Below the pieces are notes generated by a model that saw only the letters and a list, made by a program, of their open reading frames with translations, had not been told where the DNA came from and ran no database searches. A stretch of 64,000 bases of DNA from Sulfitobacter dubius (lineage in GTDB: Bacteria > Pseudomonadota > Alphaproteobacteria > Rhodobacterales > Rhodobacteraceae). The stretch covers positions 806,001 through 870,000 of the forward strand of contig NZ_FOPG01000001.1 in the NCBI RefSeq assembly GCF_900113435.1. The letters are read 5' to 3'. Positions within the stretch are counted from its first letter, which is position 1; the number at the start of each line of letters is the position of its first letter. This document shows positions 17,280 to 26,817 of this stretch, piece by piece. The translations under genes and the position numbers were made by a program.

Positions 17280-18140
17280 ATGCTCTACCCCACGGCTGAC
17301 GATTGGCGCGCGGCCCCGCGCCGCAAAGTTCTGATCTTTGGCATGTCGGGCTTGGGCAAAACCCATCTTTCCAGCCTGCTCCGCGCCAGCGGCGATTGGT
17401 TTCACTACTCCATCGACTACCGCATCGGCACCCGCTATCTCGGCGAGCTTATCGCCGACAACGCCAAGGCCGAGGCGATGAAGGTGCCGTTTCTGCGCGA
17501 TCTGCTGTTGAGCGACAGTATATACATCGGGTCGAACATCACCTTCGACAATCTCTCGCCCGTGGCCACATGGCTGGGCAAGCCGGGCGATCCGTCGCTT
17601 GGCGGGCTGCCGATGGCGGAATACGCCAAACGGCAAGAGGCTTTCCGCCGGGCCGAGATCAACGCCCTGCAAGACACCGCCTATTTCGCCACCCGCGCCG
17701 AAGCGCTCTATGGCTATCCGCATTTCATCTGCGACACTGGCGGATCAATCTGCGAATGGGTCGATCCCGAAGACCCGAACGACCCGCTGCTGCGGCAATT
17801 GGCAGAGGAATGCCTGCTGGTCTGGATCAAAGGCGATGAGGCCCATACCGAGGAACTCATCCGCCGCTTTGACAAAGCACCCAAGCCAATGGCCTATCAG
17901 CCCGAATTCCTTACCCGGGCTTGGGCCGACTATCTGGCCGAAAAGAACATCACCGAGGACGCGGTGAACCCCGATGATTTCATCCGCTGGACCTATGCCG
18001 CCGCCCTGTCGCACCGCCAACCCCGCTATGAGGCGATGTCGAAATGGGGCGTCACCATCACCCCTGCTGACATCGACGCACTGAACGCTCCCGAAGACTT
18101 TACCGATCTCATCGCCCGCCACCTGCCCGCGGGCGGTTGA
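17280..18140 (+). CDS. P-loop ATPase-like protein of unknown function
   Basis: The 286-residue protein carries a Walker A motif, GMSGLGKTH, at residues 21-29 and a likely downstream acidic site in HFICDTGGSICEWVDPED. The rest (SIDYRIGTRYLGELIADNAK; FLTRAWADYLAEKNITEDAVNPDDFIRWTYAA) resembles conserved Rhodobacterales proteins annotated only as ATPase. The Walker A context and the cluster of acidic residues recall nucleotide kinases acting on small molecules. It lies between a transporter and metA without regulatory gaps larger than 60 bases. No function can be assigned. Confidence 0.75.
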   Translation: MLYPTADDWRAAPRRKVLIFGMSGLGKTHLSSLLRASGDWFHYSIDYRIGTRYLGELIADNAKAEAMKVPFLRDLLLSDSIYIGSNITFDNLSPVATWLGKPGDPSLGGLPMAEYAKRQEAFRRAEINALQDTAYFATRAEALYGYPHFICDTGGSICEWVDPEDPNDPLLRQLAEECLLVWIKGDEAHTEELIRRFDKAPKPMAYQPEFLTRAWADYLAEKNITEDAVNPDDFIRWTYAAALSHRQPRYEAMSKWGVTITPADIDALNAPEDFTDLIARHLPAGG

Positions 18141-18196
18141 ACCCGCCCCGTCCAAGATTATCTGACTGCACTGGCTACCCCTGAAAGACCTGTCTC

Positions 18197-19114
18197 ATGC
18201 CCATCAAGATCCCCTCCCGCCTGCCCGCCTTTGACGTTCTGCGCAACGAAGGGGTCATGGTGCTGGACGAGGAGCTGGCATCGCGGCAGGACATCCGCCC
18301 CCTGCGTATCGCGCTGCTGAACCTGATGCCTAAGAAAATCCAGACCGAGAACCAGTTCGCCCGGCTGATCGGTGCGACGCCCTTGCAGATCGAACTGAGC
18401 CTCATCCGCATGTCCGATCACCAAGCCCGCAACACCGCCGCCGAACATATGGAAAGCTTCTACCGCCCCTTTGAGGAGATGAAAGCCGAGAAATTCGACG
18501 GGCTCATCATCACCGGCGCACCAATTGAGCACCTGGAGTTCGACGAGGTGACCTATTGGGACGAGCTGCGCGAGGTGATGGAATGGACGCAAACCAACGT
18601 CCACTCGACCTTCGGGGTTTGCTGGGGCGGCATGGCGATGATCAACCATTTTCATGGGGTCAAAAAACACATGCTGAGCGAGAAGGCCTTCGGCTGCTTC
18701 CGCCATCGCAATCTCGCGCCCGCCTCGCCCTATCTCCGCGGCTTTTCGGACGACTGCACCGTGCCCGTCTCCCGCTGGACTGAGATGCGCCAAGACGAGG
18801 TGAACGCGCACGCGGGCCTCACCACGCTTTTGGGCAGTGATGAGGTTGGCCCCTGCCTGATCGAAGACCCCGCGCACCGCGCGCTTTATGTCTTCAACCA
18901 TTTCGAATACGACCGCGACACGCTGAAACAGGAATATGACCGCGACGTGGAAAGCGGCGTGCCGATCAACGTGCCCTGCAACTACTACCCTGAAGATGAT
19001 CCTTCGCGCACCCCGGTGAATCGCTGGCGCAGCCATGCGCATCTGCTTTATGGCAACTGGATCAACGAGATATATCAGACCACCCCCTTTGATATGAATG
19101 AGATTGGCCATTAA
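18197..19114 (+). CDS. metAA: Homoserine O-acetyltransferase (MetA-family, acetyl-CoA type)
   Basis: The 305-residue protein is a MetA-type homoserine transacylase: [14 protein letters not shown] at 42-54, nucleophile C142 in GVCWGGMAM, and the C-terminal [11 protein letters not shown]. In the studied MetA enzymes residue 111 sets the acyl donor: glutamate for acetyl-CoA (B. cereus), glycine for succinyl-CoA (E. coli). Here GAPIE gives Glu111, so acetyl-CoA is predicted. It activates homoserine for methionine synthesis in the cytosol. The alpha/beta-hydrolase gene overlaps its 3' end by 17 bases. Confidence 0.93.
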   Translation: MPIKIPSRLPAFDVLRNEGVMVLDEELASRQDIRPLRIALLNLMPKKIQTENQFARLIGATPLQIELSLIRMSDHQARNTAAEHMESFYRPFEEMKAEKFDGLIITGAPIEHLEFDEVTYWDELREVMEWTQTNVHSTFGVCWGGMAMINHFHGVKKHMLSEKAFGCFRHRNLAPASPYLRGFSDDCTVPVSRWTEMRQDEVNAHAGLTTLLGSDEVGPCLIEDPAHRALYVFNHFEYDRDTLKQEYDRDVESGVPINVPCNYYPEDDPSRTPVNRWRSHAHLLYGNWINEIYQTTPFDMNEIGH

Positions 19115-20078
19115 ACTGCTGCTTGCCCTCCTCCTCGGGCTGGCGCTGCTGGTGGCGCTTGTCCAATGGCGCGCCGCGCGGCACGAGGCGCGGGCCGAAG
19201 CCAGCCATCCGCCCGAGGGCGAGATCATGGAGGTGGATGGCCTGCCGGTCCATGCCAAGGTCATCGGCAACGGGCCGGACCTGGTGCTGATCCACGGGGC
19301 CAGCGGCAATCTGCGTGATTTCACCATGGGCTTCGCAGAGCGACTGAGCGACCGCTACCGCGTCATCATGTTTGACCGCCCCGGCATGGGCTATACCGCC
19401 CGCTTGCCCGGTGCGCGCGGCGCGTGGAACCCACTGGGGGAATCGCCGCAAGAGCAAGCCGCGCTGCTGCAAAACGCCGCCGATCAACTGGGCGTCGAAA
19501 ACCCCATCGTGCTGGGCCATTCCTTTGGCGGCGCTGTGGCGCTGGCTTGGGGGCTTCAGCGCCCCAAGGACACCGCCGCACTGGTGCTTGTCTCTGCCGT
19601 GTCCGAGCCTTGGCCGGGCGGGCTGGGCTGGCTTTACAACGTCAGCGCCTCACGGCTTGGCGGTGCGCTCTTTATCCCCGCCGTCACCGCCTTTGTCCCC
19701 GAAAGCGTGGTACAAAGCAGTATTGAGGCGATCTTTGCCCCGCAACCCGCGCCCGAAGGCTATGCCGAACACATTGGCACCGGGTTGACCCTGCGCCGCA
19801 GCGCCAGCCGCGCCAACGCCCAGCAGGTGCACCAGCTTCGCCCCCATGTGGTTGAAATGGCCGCACAATATGACCGTCTGACCATGCCGGTCGAGATCAT
19901 CCACGGCGATGCCGATACCATTGTGCCGATGCATATCCACGCTGAGGAACTGATCAAAGACATCCCCAACGGCGCGCTCACCCGACTGCCCGGCATGGGC
20001 CATATGCCACAACACGCCGACCCGCAGGCGGTGGTCGACACAATCGACCGCGCCGCCACCCGTGCGGGTTTGCGTTAA
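19098..20078 (+). CDS. Membrane-anchored alpha/beta hydrolase
   Basis: The 326-residue protein starts with a hydrophobic segment (residues 5-22), probably a membrane anchor. It has an alpha/beta-hydrolase fold with oxyanion motif LIHGASGN near 66, nucleophile S142 in VLGHSFGG, acid D273 in [10 protein letters not shown] and H302 in GMGHMPQH. Likely an esterase or related hydrolase facing the periplasm; substrate unknown. The start lies inside metA by 17 bases, with no separate ribosome site apparent outside it. Confidence 0.87.
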   Translation: MRLAIKLLLALLLGLALLVALVQWRAARHEARAEASHPPEGEIMEVDGLPVHAKVIGNGPDLVLIHGASGNLRDFTMGFAERLSDRYRVIMFDRPGMGYTARLPGARGAWNPLGESPQEQAALLQNAADQLGVENPIVLGHSFGGAVALAWGLQRPKDTAALVLVSAVSEPWPGGLGWLYNVSASRLGGALFIPAVTAFVPESVVQSSIEAIFAPQPAPEGYAEHIGTGLTLRRSASRANAQQVHQLRPHVVEMAAQYDRLTMPVEIIHGDADTIVPMHIHAEELIKDIPNGALTRLPGMGHMPQHADPQAVVDTIDRAATRAGLR

Positions 20079-20127
20079 GCGCCTTAACATCCCATATTGA
20101 AACAAGAACAACCCGCGAGGAGCGCCC

Positions 20128-20997
20128 ATGGACCTGCCCTTTGACGGCGCAATCAGCGCCTTTTTTGAGAATGACGCCCCCGAGGACATTCGCCAAGCGA
20201 TCCAGCGGGCCGACAAGGATGACATCCTCTCGCCCTCCTACCCGCATGACGAACGCCTGTCGCGCAAGACCTATGAGCGCGACTACGAGCGGCTCCAGAT
20301 CGAAATGGTCAAACTGCAATCTTGGGTGCGTGAGACCGGGCAGCGGGTGGTCATGGTTTTTGAGGGCCGCGATGCCGCCGGGAAAGGCGGCACCATCCGC
20401 CGTATGCGCGAGAACCTCAGCCCCCGTTCTGCCCGTGTCGTCGCGCTGTCAAAACCAACTGAGACGGAACAGGGTGAGTGGTATTTCCAACGATACATCA
20501 AACACTTGCCCACGGCGGGCGAGATGGTGTTTTATGATCGCTCTTGGTACAATCGCGGCGTGGTGGAAAAGGTTTTTGACTTCTGCACCCCCGCGCAACG
20601 TGCGCATTTCTTTGAACAAGTCACCCCGTTTGAGCAGATGCTCGTCGAAGATGGCATTCACTTGATCAAATTCTGGCTCAACGTAGGCCGGGCCGAGCAG
20701 TTGCGCCGCATGTTGTCGCGCGAATCCGATCCGTTGAAACAATGGAAGCTCAGCCCGATCGACGTCAAAGGTCTGTCGGAATGGGAGGAATATTCGAGCG
20801 CCATCGCCGAGACCCTGCTTCGCAGCCATACAGATGAAACCCCTTGGACGGTAATCCGCTCCGACGACAAACGCCGCGCCCGACTGGCCGCGATGCGCCA
20901 CCTGCTGAACCGCTTCGACTACCCCCAGAAAGACGCCAAGGCGATTGGCAAGATCGACGATGAGATTTGCGGCGGGCCGGACATCTGGGATGCCTAA
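20128..20997 (+). CDS. ppk2: Polyphosphate kinase 2
   Basis: The start at ATG 20128 follows GAGGAGCGCCC. The 289-residue cytosolic protein has Walker A GRDAAGKGG at 80-88, the PPK2 lid region RMRENLSPRSARVVALSKP, Walker B FYDRSWYNRGVVEKV near 133, and KFWLNVGRAEQLRRM. PPK2 enzymes phosphorylate GDP or ADP from polyphosphate, or run the reverse reaction; length fits the class that uses nucleoside diphosphates. The TetR gene overlaps its last eight bases. Confidence 0.93.
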   Translation: MDLPFDGAISAFFENDAPEDIRQAIQRADKDDILSPSYPHDERLSRKTYERDYERLQIEMVKLQSWVRETGQRVVMVFEGRDAAGKGGTIRRMRENLSPRSARVVALSKPTETEQGEWYFQRYIKHLPTAGEMVFYDRSWYNRGVVEKVFDFCTPAQRAHFFEQVTPFEQMLVEDGIHLIKFWLNVGRAEQLRRMLSRESDPLKQWKLSPIDVKGLSEWEEYSSAIAETLLRSHTDETPWTVIRSDDKRRARLAAMRHLLNRFDYPQKDAKAIGKIDDEICGGPDIWDA

Positions 20998-21607
20998 ACG
21001 CGGCTACCATCACGGCAACCTGCGCCAAGCGCTGATTGACGCCGCCCTTGAGTTGATCGAGCAGCGCGGCCCCACGGGATTCACGCTCTCCGAAGCCGCT
21101 AAACGCGCAGACGTCACCCCGGCTGCGGTCTATCGCCACTTCGAAGGCCGCGAAGACTTAATCGCCGAGGCCGCGCATCAAGGCTATGATATCTTTGCCG
21201 AATTGATGGAATTTGCCTACGAATCCGGTCAGCCCTCAGCCCTGAAAGCGTTTGAGGCTACGGGCCGCGCCTATCTCGCCTTTGCGCGCAAATACCCGGG
21301 CCATTACATCGCCATGTTCGAATCCGGCATCTCGGTCAACCGCACCCCGGAGCTGGCCCATGCCGCCAACCGCGCCAACGGCGTGCTGGAACGCGCAGCA
21401 TCAGACCTCAGCCAGCATATCCCGGCAGACAAACGCCCGCCGGCTTCGATGTTTTCGGCCCATATCTGGGCAATGAGCCACGGCGTGGTCGAACTTTTCG
21501 CCCGCAACTCCCCCGGCCGCGCCTCGCCCTTCCCAGCAGACGACCTGCTGGAAACCGGGATCGGGATTTATCTGCGCGGGTTAGGGTTGGTCAGCCCTGA
21601 CGAGTGA
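20990..21607 (+). CDS. TetR-family transcriptional regulator
   Basis: The start is ATG 20990 (MPKRGYHHGNLRQALIDAALELIEQRG), eight bases inside ppk2. The 205-residue protein has an N-terminal TetR helix-turn-helix (residues 10-55: FTLSEAAKRADVTPAAVYRHFEGREDLIAEAA) and a ligand-binding C-terminal domain. The overlap with ppk2 suggests a bicistronic unit, but whether it controls ppk2 or another operon cannot be told. It converges with the LLM oxidoreductase gene. Confidence 0.92.
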   Translation: MPKRGYHHGNLRQALIDAALELIEQRGPTGFTLSEAAKRADVTPAAVYRHFEGREDLIAEAAHQGYDIFAELMEFAYESGQPSALKAFEATGRAYLAFARKYPGHYIAMFESGISVNRTPELAHAANRANGVLERAASDLSQHIPADKRPPASMFSAHIWAMSHGVVELFARNSPGRASPFPADDLLETGIGIYLRGLGLVSPDE

Positions 21608-21620
21608 GGAATAGCGGCCC

Positions 21621-22616
21621 TCAGGCCGCCACCTTCATGTCCTGCAATACATCCGCCGCAATCTCAAACGAGCGCAACCGCGCCGCGTGATCGTGGATCT
21701 GCCCGGTCAGGATCAACTCATCAGGGCGGTGCTGCGCGATCAGCGTTTCCAACTGGCGTTTCACCGTCTCAGGGCTGCCGACGGCAGAGATGCGCAACGC
21801 ATGATCAACCCCCTGCCGCATCCCTGCGCCAATCTCGGCATCTATGTCGCGCACCGGCGCTGGCAGCTTGCCGGGACGGCCTGTGCGCAGCCGGGCGAAG
21901 GCTTGCTGCATGGTGGTGCGCAGATAGTCGCCCTCTTCATCCGTGTCGGCGGCGAAGACATTCACCGCCAGCATGAAGCGCGGCGCGGGGCAGGCTTCGG
22001 ACGGTTTGAAATCACGGCGGTAGATCGCGGTGGCTTCTTCCAGCGCGTCCGGTGCGAAATGTGAGGCAAAGGCGTAGGGCAGCCCGAAATGGGCCGCCAG
22101 TTGCGCACCATAAAGCGAGGAGCCGAGGATCCAGATCGGTACATGCGTCCCCTCACCCGGATGCGCACGGACGGGCGAACGCGGATCGGCGTCGCCCAGA
22201 TAGGCCATCAACTCGGCCACATCATCGGGGAAGTGATCGCCGCCACCCATGCCGCGGCGCATGGCACGCATCACCGCCTGATCGCCACCTGGCGCACGGC
22301 CAAGGCCCAGATCAATCCGGTCGCCATGGATCGCAGCCAGCGTGCCGAACTGTTCGGCAATCGCCAAAGGCGCATGATTGGGCAGCATCACACCGCCCGC
22401 ACCGATGCGAATATTCTGCGTATGATCCGCCACATGCCCTAGCAAAACCGATGTCGCCGCCGAGGCGATGCCCGGCATGTTGTGATGCTCAGCCATCCAG
22501 AACCGGTGATAGCCCTTGGCTTCCGCCAGTTGCGCCAAGGCGACAGAGTTGCGGATCGCCGTCGGGGTGCCGGACCCTTCGGGCACCGGGGCAAGATCAA
22601 GAACCGAATATTGCAT
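21621..22616 (-). CDS. LLM-class flavin-dependent oxidoreductase
   Basis: The 331-residue cytosolic protein matches the luciferase-like monooxygenase fold: [77 protein letters not shown] and [12 protein letters not shown]. Members use reduced FMN and oxygen; the HHNMPGIAS signature marks a common group of unknown substrate. It ends near the converging TetR gene and is divergent from the small outer-membrane protein gene across 237 bases. Confidence 0.92.
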   Translation of the reverse strand: MQYSVLDLAPVPEGSGTPTAIRNSVALAQLAEAKGYHRFWMAEHHNMPGIASAATSVLLGHVADHTQNIRIGAGGVMLPNHAPLAIAEQFGTLAAIHGDRIDLGLGRAPGGDQAVMRAMRRGMGGGDHFPDDVAELMAYLGDADPRSPVRAHPGEGTHVPIWILGSSLYGAQLAAHFGLPYAFASHFAPDALEEATAIYRRDFKPSEACPAPRFMLAVNVFAADTDEEGDYLRTTMQQAFARLRTGRPGKLPAPVRDIDAEIGAGMRQGVDHALRISAVGSPETVKRQLETLIAQHRPDELILTGQIHDHAARLRSFEIAADVLQDMKVAA

Positions 22617-22853
22617 GAATGTCTCCTGTGTTGTGCCCCATATAGGCAGCCGCCCCTGAACGCGGAACCGCGCGGGGCAGAAAAACCAACGGCTTGCCTA
22701 AAATTTCCGTCGTTCACAATGTTATGTTCTAACGTATAGCAGCTATGCACAAACGGCCCTTGCAGAGCATATGTGCCGGGCATAAGCGATGGGGATCAAC
22801 AACCAGACCGCGCCAGTCAACGACAAGCCAAGGTCCAAAACTAGGCATAAGCC

Positions 22854-23543
22854 ATGACAATCAAAACACTTCTCGGGTTCGGTCTTACCGCTGGGCTGCT
22901 CTCCACTGCCGCCTATGCGCAAGACAACATCACCACCGGGTTCGACCCGGTTATCGACGACCGCCCTACCGTCTCCGCAATCGGCTGGACGGCAGGCGTC
23001 TCTGCTGCGACCCGTTTCAACACATCGGATGATTTCGACCATCTGGAAAACGAAATCGAAGGCTTTGTTGAGTTGACCTACGGTGGTTTTCACACCGGCC
23101 TGAGCGCGACTTCCCTGTACCAAGACCCCACAGATGATGTCGAATTCGAAGCCGATCTGGGTTATGGTGCGGACTTTGGCCAAGGCATGAGCTGGGATCT
23201 GAGCTATTCCTACATCTGGCTGAACGATTCCAAAGATCACGAAGAAGAAATCACCGCGACATTGGGCTTCCCTATTGGGCGCGACATCTCCGGCGCATTC
23301 GCTGTGATCATCAACCCCGACAACGGCGAAAGCGATCAGGAAGTGGCGTTCGAAGCGCCCCTGTCCGAGCGTTGGACCGCCGTTGGCCTGATCGGTAACA
23401 GCGACCGTGACGACAACCTCTACGCCGAAGCCGGTGCCGTCTATGACTTCGGCGATGGCGTCAGCTTTGAAGCGCTGTACGAAGACACCAACGATGGTGA
23501 CGGCGTACTAGGCTTTACCGTGAGCTATGAAATCGGCGGCTAA
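22854..23543 (+). CDS. Secreted beta-barrel-like outer-membrane protein (229 aa)
   Basis: The protein has a clear signal peptide (MTIKTLLGFGLTAGLLSTAAYAQ, cleavage near residue 22), then strongly acidic, alternating aromatic strands such as FHTGLSATSLYQD and WDLSYSYIWLND, and an ending GFTVSYEIGG. This suggests an eight- to ten-strand barrel, though the last residue is glycine rather than phenylalanine. I do not recognise a named family beyond outer-membrane protein. It has its own promoter region and terminator. Confidence 0.8.
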   Translation: MTIKTLLGFGLTAGLLSTAAYAQDNITTGFDPVIDDRPTVSAIGWTAGVSAATRFNTSDDFDHLENEIEGFVELTYGGFHTGLSATSLYQDPTDDVEFEADLGYGADFGQGMSWDLSYSYIWLNDSKDHEEEITATLGFPIGRDISGAFAVIINPDNGESDQEVAFEAPLSERWTAVGLIGNSDRDDNLYAEAGAVYDFGDGVSFEALYEDTNDGDGVLGFTVSYEIGG

Positions 23544-23576
23544 TCCCGCAAGAGATTATCGCTGATCCTGATCAAG

Positions 23577-23607
23577 GGCCGTTGCGGGAAACCGCAGCGG
23601 CCTTTTT
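23577..23607 (+). terminator. Rho-independent terminator of the outer-membrane protein gene
   Basis: GGCCGTTGCGG (23577-23587), tetraloop GAAA, CCGCAGCGGCC (23592-23602) with one G-T pair, then TTTTT. Confidence 0.92.
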
Positions 23608-23646
23608 CACGTGCCGCTGCCAAGTCACACTGCCCACCCCGCAAAC

Positions 23647-23676
23647 GAAAAAGGGCCACCCCGGAGGGCAGCCCTT
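23647..23676 (-). terminator. Rho-independent terminator of rplM-rpsI
   Basis: On the minus strand an 11-pair stem (two G-U pairs, loop TCCG) covers 23651-23676 and runs into a T tract at 23652-23647. It sits 22 bases after the rpsI stop. Confidence 0.9.
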
Positions 23677-23697
23677 TCGCAAAGTTGATCGGTAAGC

Positions 23698-24198
23698 TTA
23701 ACGCTTGGAGAACTGGAAGCTCCGACGCGCTTTGGCCTTACCGTATTTCTTCCGCTCGACGACGCGGCTGTCACGGGTCAGGAAGCCTGCCGCTTTCAGC
23801 GCACCGCGCAGGGAGGGATCGTAAAGCTGCAGCGCTTTGGAGATGCCGTGCTTGACCGCGCCCGCTTGACCGGACAGACCGCCGCCTTTGACAGTTGCGA
23901 ACACGTCGAACTGACCTTCGGTGTTGGTGATGCCGAAAGGCTGCGCGAGGATCAGCTGCTGCACAGGACGTGCGAAGTATTCGTTCTGCGGCTTGCCGTT
24001 CACGATAACCTTGCCGGAGCCGGGCTTGATCCAAACGCGGGCGACCGCGTCTTTACGTTTGCCGGTGGCATAGGCGCGGCCCAGTTCGTCACGAACCGGC
24101 TCACGCGGGGTCATTTCGGTTTCGGTGCCCTGTACGCCGCCGATGTTCTCGGTCACAGCAGCTTCGAGACCTTCAAGTGTTTTGATTTCGTCAGCCAT
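23698..24198 (-). CDS. rpsI: 30S ribosomal protein S9
   Basis: The conserved S9 core occupies the last 125 residues ([40 protein letters not shown]) and ends in the invariant FSKR tail that reaches the P site. An acidic N-terminal extension of about 40 residues is usual in alphaproteobacteria. I chose ATG 24198 (MADEIK, 166 residues) because GGAG is then nine bases upstream; ATG 24204, overlapping the rplM stop, is the alternative with only three bases of spacing. Confidence 0.95.
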   Translation of the reverse strand: MADEIKTLEGLEAAVTENIGGVQGTETEMTPREPVRDELGRAYATGKRKDAVARVWIKPGSGKVIVNGKPQNEYFARPVQQLILAQPFGITNTEGQFDVFATVKGGGLSGQAGAVKHGISKALQLYDPSLRGALKAAGFLTRDSRVVERKKYGKAKARRSFQFSKR

Positions 24199-24200
24199 GC

Positions 24201-24662
24201 TCATGCACTCCGCGTGTTTTTCTTGTTCATGGACTTAACGTCCAGAACTTCGGGGCTCTGGGCCTCATGGGGGTGATCGCTACCTGCATAGACGCGCAGG
24301 TTGGTCATGATCTGGCGGCTCAGGCGGTTGCCGGGCAGCATGCGCTTGACCGCTTGGGTCACAACACGCTCAGGATGCGCGCCTTCAAGGATTTGCTCCT
24401 TAGTGCGCGATTTGATCCCGCCGGGGTGGCCGGTGTGCCAGTAGAAGTGCTCTTCGCGCTTCTTGCCGGTCATCTGCACCTTCTCGGCGTTGATGACGAT
24501 CACGTTGTCGCCGCAATCCATATGCGGCGTGAAGGACGGCTTGTGTTTGCCGCGCAGGCGCATGGCGATGATCGAGGCGAGACGGCCCAGCACGACGCCT
24601 TCGGCGTCGATGATGATCCATTTCTTGTCGATATCTGCCGGTGTCGCAGAAAAGGTTTTCAT
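24201..24662 (-). CDS. rplM: 50S ribosomal protein L13
   Basis: The 153-residue protein shows the L13 pattern: [51 protein letters not shown] and YWHTGHPGG. It assembles early into the large ribosomal subunit. It heads the rplM-rpsI pair, and the rpsI start overlaps or lies next to its stop, so the two are translationally coupled as in most bacteria. Confidence 0.98.
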   Translation of the reverse strand: MKTFSATPADIDKKWIIIDAEGVVLGRLASIIAMRLRGKHKPSFTPHMDCGDNVIVINAEKVQMTGKKREEHFYWHTGHPGGIKSRTKEQILEGAHPERVVTQAVKRMLPGNRLSRQIMTNLRVYAGSDHPHEAQSPEVLDVKSMNKKNTRSA

Positions 24663-24724
24663 GGATGAATTCCCGTTTGAGGTTGGTCGGAACGAGGAAT
24701 CCCCGCCCGGTGTCTGATGGAGGG

Positions 24725-24752
24725 GTTATAACCACCTGCATCGCCGGGTCAA
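24725..24752 (-). promoter_or_regulatory. Sigma70-type promoter of rplM-rpsI
   Basis: On the minus strand TTGACC (24752-24747), 16-base spacer and TATAAC (24730-24725) lie about 63 bases before the rplM start, the best promoter match in the window. This fits a highly expressed ribosomal operon. Confidence 0.7.
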
Positions 24753-24822
24753 GCGCATCAATCACGGATTACGTAAGCAAAATCAGTGACTTATGATTTA
24801 GGTATAATAATACCCCATATTT

Positions 24823-26238
24823 CTACACACTGATCTGCTCTGGCGGATTGTCCAAGAGACAGCGCAGCCGCTGCATCGCCGCCTCGAAGGAGCGCAGAGA
24901 GACATGGGCGTTCACCGCGATACGCACCGCATGGGGCGCGCGGCCATCGCGCAGGGCGAATTCATCGGCAGAGCGGATCTGCACGCCCTGCGCCTCTGCC
25001 GCGCGGCAGAACCCCGCTGCGCGCCAACCCGGCGGCAGTTGCAGCCATAGAAAGGGCACATCGCGCGACCATTGCAGCTCATGCCCGCCCAGATGGTTGA
25101 CCGCGACCTCTACATATTCCGCCAGTCTTTCGCGGATGTCGGCACAGATACCCTTTAGCCGCGGATCGGTCAGCAAAATGCGCGTCGCCTCCGCCAAGGG
25201 GCGCGCAAGGCCGAAATATCCGTATTCCGCCACCCGCCGCAGGTCCGCCGACCGCCCCGCCGGGGCCAGCGCAAAGCCGACACGCAGCGCGGGCGTCAAC
25301 TCTTTCGAGATCGAAGAAACATGCCAGACATGCTCAGGCCAGAGCGAGCGATAGCTCGGCGCGCGGGCAGAGCCCATGCGGTAGCAATCATCCTCCAGGA
25401 TCTCCAAGCCGTGCCGCATGGCGACCACCAGCAGCGCGCGCCGCCGTTCAAGGCTGGTGTGGCTGCCCGTTGGATTGTGCACCTCCGGCGTGGTGCAAAA
25501 CACCTGCGCCCCGCTGTCGCGCGCGGCCTTTTCCAGCGCCTCGGGCAGCACACCGTCATTGTCCATCGCCACGCCCACCACTTCGGCGCGCAGCACCTCC
25601 GCCGCCCGCCGGAACCCGGCATAGGAGAGGTCTTCGACCAGCATCACAGGTTTCGGTCCCGACAGGACGGCCTGAAGTACCAATACAATGCCACTTTGTC
25701 CGCCGTGCGACAGCACGACGTCGCGCTCACTCAGCGGGCCAAGGGACAGATGCGACAGCCAGTCGACCACCGCTTGGCGCACCGGGGCATAGGCATCGCG
25801 GGTGGGATAGTTCATCAATTCTTCGCCCGGCACATCCGCCACCTGCCGCAGGGCGCTGCGGATCAGGGCCACTTGCCCCATATCCGGCAATCGTGGACTA
25901 AAGAGACTCACCGCATCCGTATCTGAAATCTCTAACTCTTTGATCCAGCTATCTTGTTCGCGGTTCCAGACATCCTCGCGGATGGCTGCCTGCGGCGGGG
26001 CGACGAAAGTACCCCGGCCCACTTCGGCCTCCAGCAGGCCCTCGTCAGTCAGAATGGTATAGGCGCGCGCCACGGTGCCGGGGGTGATCCCCAATTGCCA
26101 CGCCAATTCCCGCACTGGGGGCAGCTTATCGCCAACCGCCAGCGCGCCGGAACTGATACCCTCGCGGATGGTCAGAGCCACGAGTTTGTACTTCGGCCCC
26201 TGCCCGTCGGCGAGCGTCGGCTGCCAAATTGTACCCAT
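24823..26238 (-). CDS. MocR-type GntR regulator with aminotransferase domain
   Basis: The start is ATG 26238 (MGTIWQPTLADG); an upstream extension of the frame lacks similarity. The 471-residue protein has a GntR winged helix at residues 15-80 (LPPVRELAWQLGITPGTVARAYTILTDEGLLEAEVGRGTFVA) fused to a fold-type I aminotransferase domain with HNPTG at 254-258 and PLP lysine K312 in SSISKELTPALRVGF. MocR proteins sense PLP or amino-compound ligands and usually bind direct repeats in a divergent promoter. The divergent gene here encodes a DUF1127 peptide. Confidence 0.92.
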   Translation of the reverse strand: MGTIWQPTLADGQGPKYKLVALTIREGISSGALAVGDKLPPVRELAWQLGITPGTVARAYTILTDEGLLEAEVGRGTFVAPPQAAIREDVWNREQDSWIKELEISDTDAVSLFSPRLPDMGQVALIRSALRQVADVPGEELMNYPTRDAYAPVRQAVVDWLSHLSLGPLSERDVVLSHGGQSGIVLVLQAVLSGPKPVMLVEDLSYAGFRRAAEVLRAEVVGVAMDNDGVLPEALEKAARDSGAQVFCTTPEVHNPTGSHTSLERRRALLVVAMRHGLEILEDDCYRMGSARAPSYRSLWPEHVWHVSSISKELTPALRVGFALAPAGRSADLRRVAEYGYFGLARPLAEATRILLTDPRLKGICADIRERLAEYVEVAVNHLGGHELQWSRDVPFLWLQLPPGWRAAGFCRAAEAQGVQIRSADEFALRDGRAPHAVRIAVNAHVSLRSFEAAMQRLRCLLDNPPEQISV

Positions 26239-26331
26239 TACAATATTCCTGTGGTCAAATTGTATCGCGCTTTGTACCTTTGTACCTGTAGGTTTTCTAC
26301 ACTTTGTGTCAATACAATTTCGCCAATACAA
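26228..26331. promoter_or_regulatory. Repeat array between MocR and DUF1127 genes, candidate MocR operator
   Basis: The 110-base divergent gap is packed with related half-sites: ATTGTA (26228, 26259), TACAAT (26239, 26313), a perfect tandem TTTGTACC (26271-26278 and 26279-26286), and direct repeats CAATACAA (26310-26317 and 26324-26331). The 26257-26264 and 26313-26320 copies face each other. Tandem and inverted repeats of this type fit the split binding sites of MocR regulators. The first copies lie at the start codon of the mocR gene, as in autorepression. Confidence 0.6.
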
Positions 26332-26348
26332 ATTCAAGGAGTTCTCCC

Positions 26349-26579
26349 ATGACACAGGCTCGCCCTATTAGCGCCGATGCAATGACATTGATGACATACC
26401 GCGCCCTGCCGGTCCCTGCAGTGATCGCGCTGCGCTTTGCGGCGGTCGTGACCACATGGGCGGCCCGCCGACGCACCCGGATCGCGCTTGCAGCGCTAGA
26501 ACCGTGGGAGCTTGATGATGCGGGACTTACACCGGAACAGGCCTCGGCCGAGGCTTCCCGCGTGTTCTGGCAGGCGTAA
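26349..26579 (+). CDS. DUF1127 family small protein (76 aa)
   Basis: ATG 26349 gives a 76-residue protein; AAGGAG lies about 8 bases upstream. It has a moderately hydrophobic middle (VPAVIALRFAAVVTTWAARRRTR) and the DUF1127 arginine-rich and LEPWELDDAGLTPEQASAEA region. Some DUF1127 proteins bind RNA and affect small-RNA turnover or phosphate and carbon metabolism in Rhodobacter and Agrobacterium; that role is not visible here. It is divergent from a MocR gene with shared operator-like repeats and ends at a strong terminator. Confidence 0.85.
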   Translation: MTQARPISADAMTLMTYRALPVPAVIALRFAAVVTTWAARRRTRIALAALEPWELDDAGLTPEQASAEASRVFWQA

Positions 26580-26610
26580 CTTCCCTGTGGCGTTCGCCAG
26601 ACCTCTTCCT

Positions 26611-26638
26611 GGGCCGGGTTTTTCCCGGCCCTTTTTTT
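26611..26638 (+). terminator. Rho-independent terminator after the DUF1127 gene
   Basis: GGGCCGGG (26611-26618), loop TTTTT, CCCGGCCC (26624-26631), then TTTTTTT. Confidence 0.95.
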
Positions 26639-26817
26639 GTAGAAAGCCACTAGGTCCGGAATCAAGCCGCAGGCGCCGGGCCATCGACTGCCCGGCCCGG
26701 CGGGCTGGCGATTTGGTTGGGCTTTTTACTCCTTCGAGAAAGCGGACCACAGCCGCACAATAAAGTGGCGCGGATCACCGTCACAATCGCAACCCCACGG
26801 TCAGGCGCTGGCCCTCC

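Noticed and set aside
18141..18196. SAM-II type riboswitch before metA
   Set aside because: The 56-base gap shows no pseudoknot arrangement or matching conserved bases.
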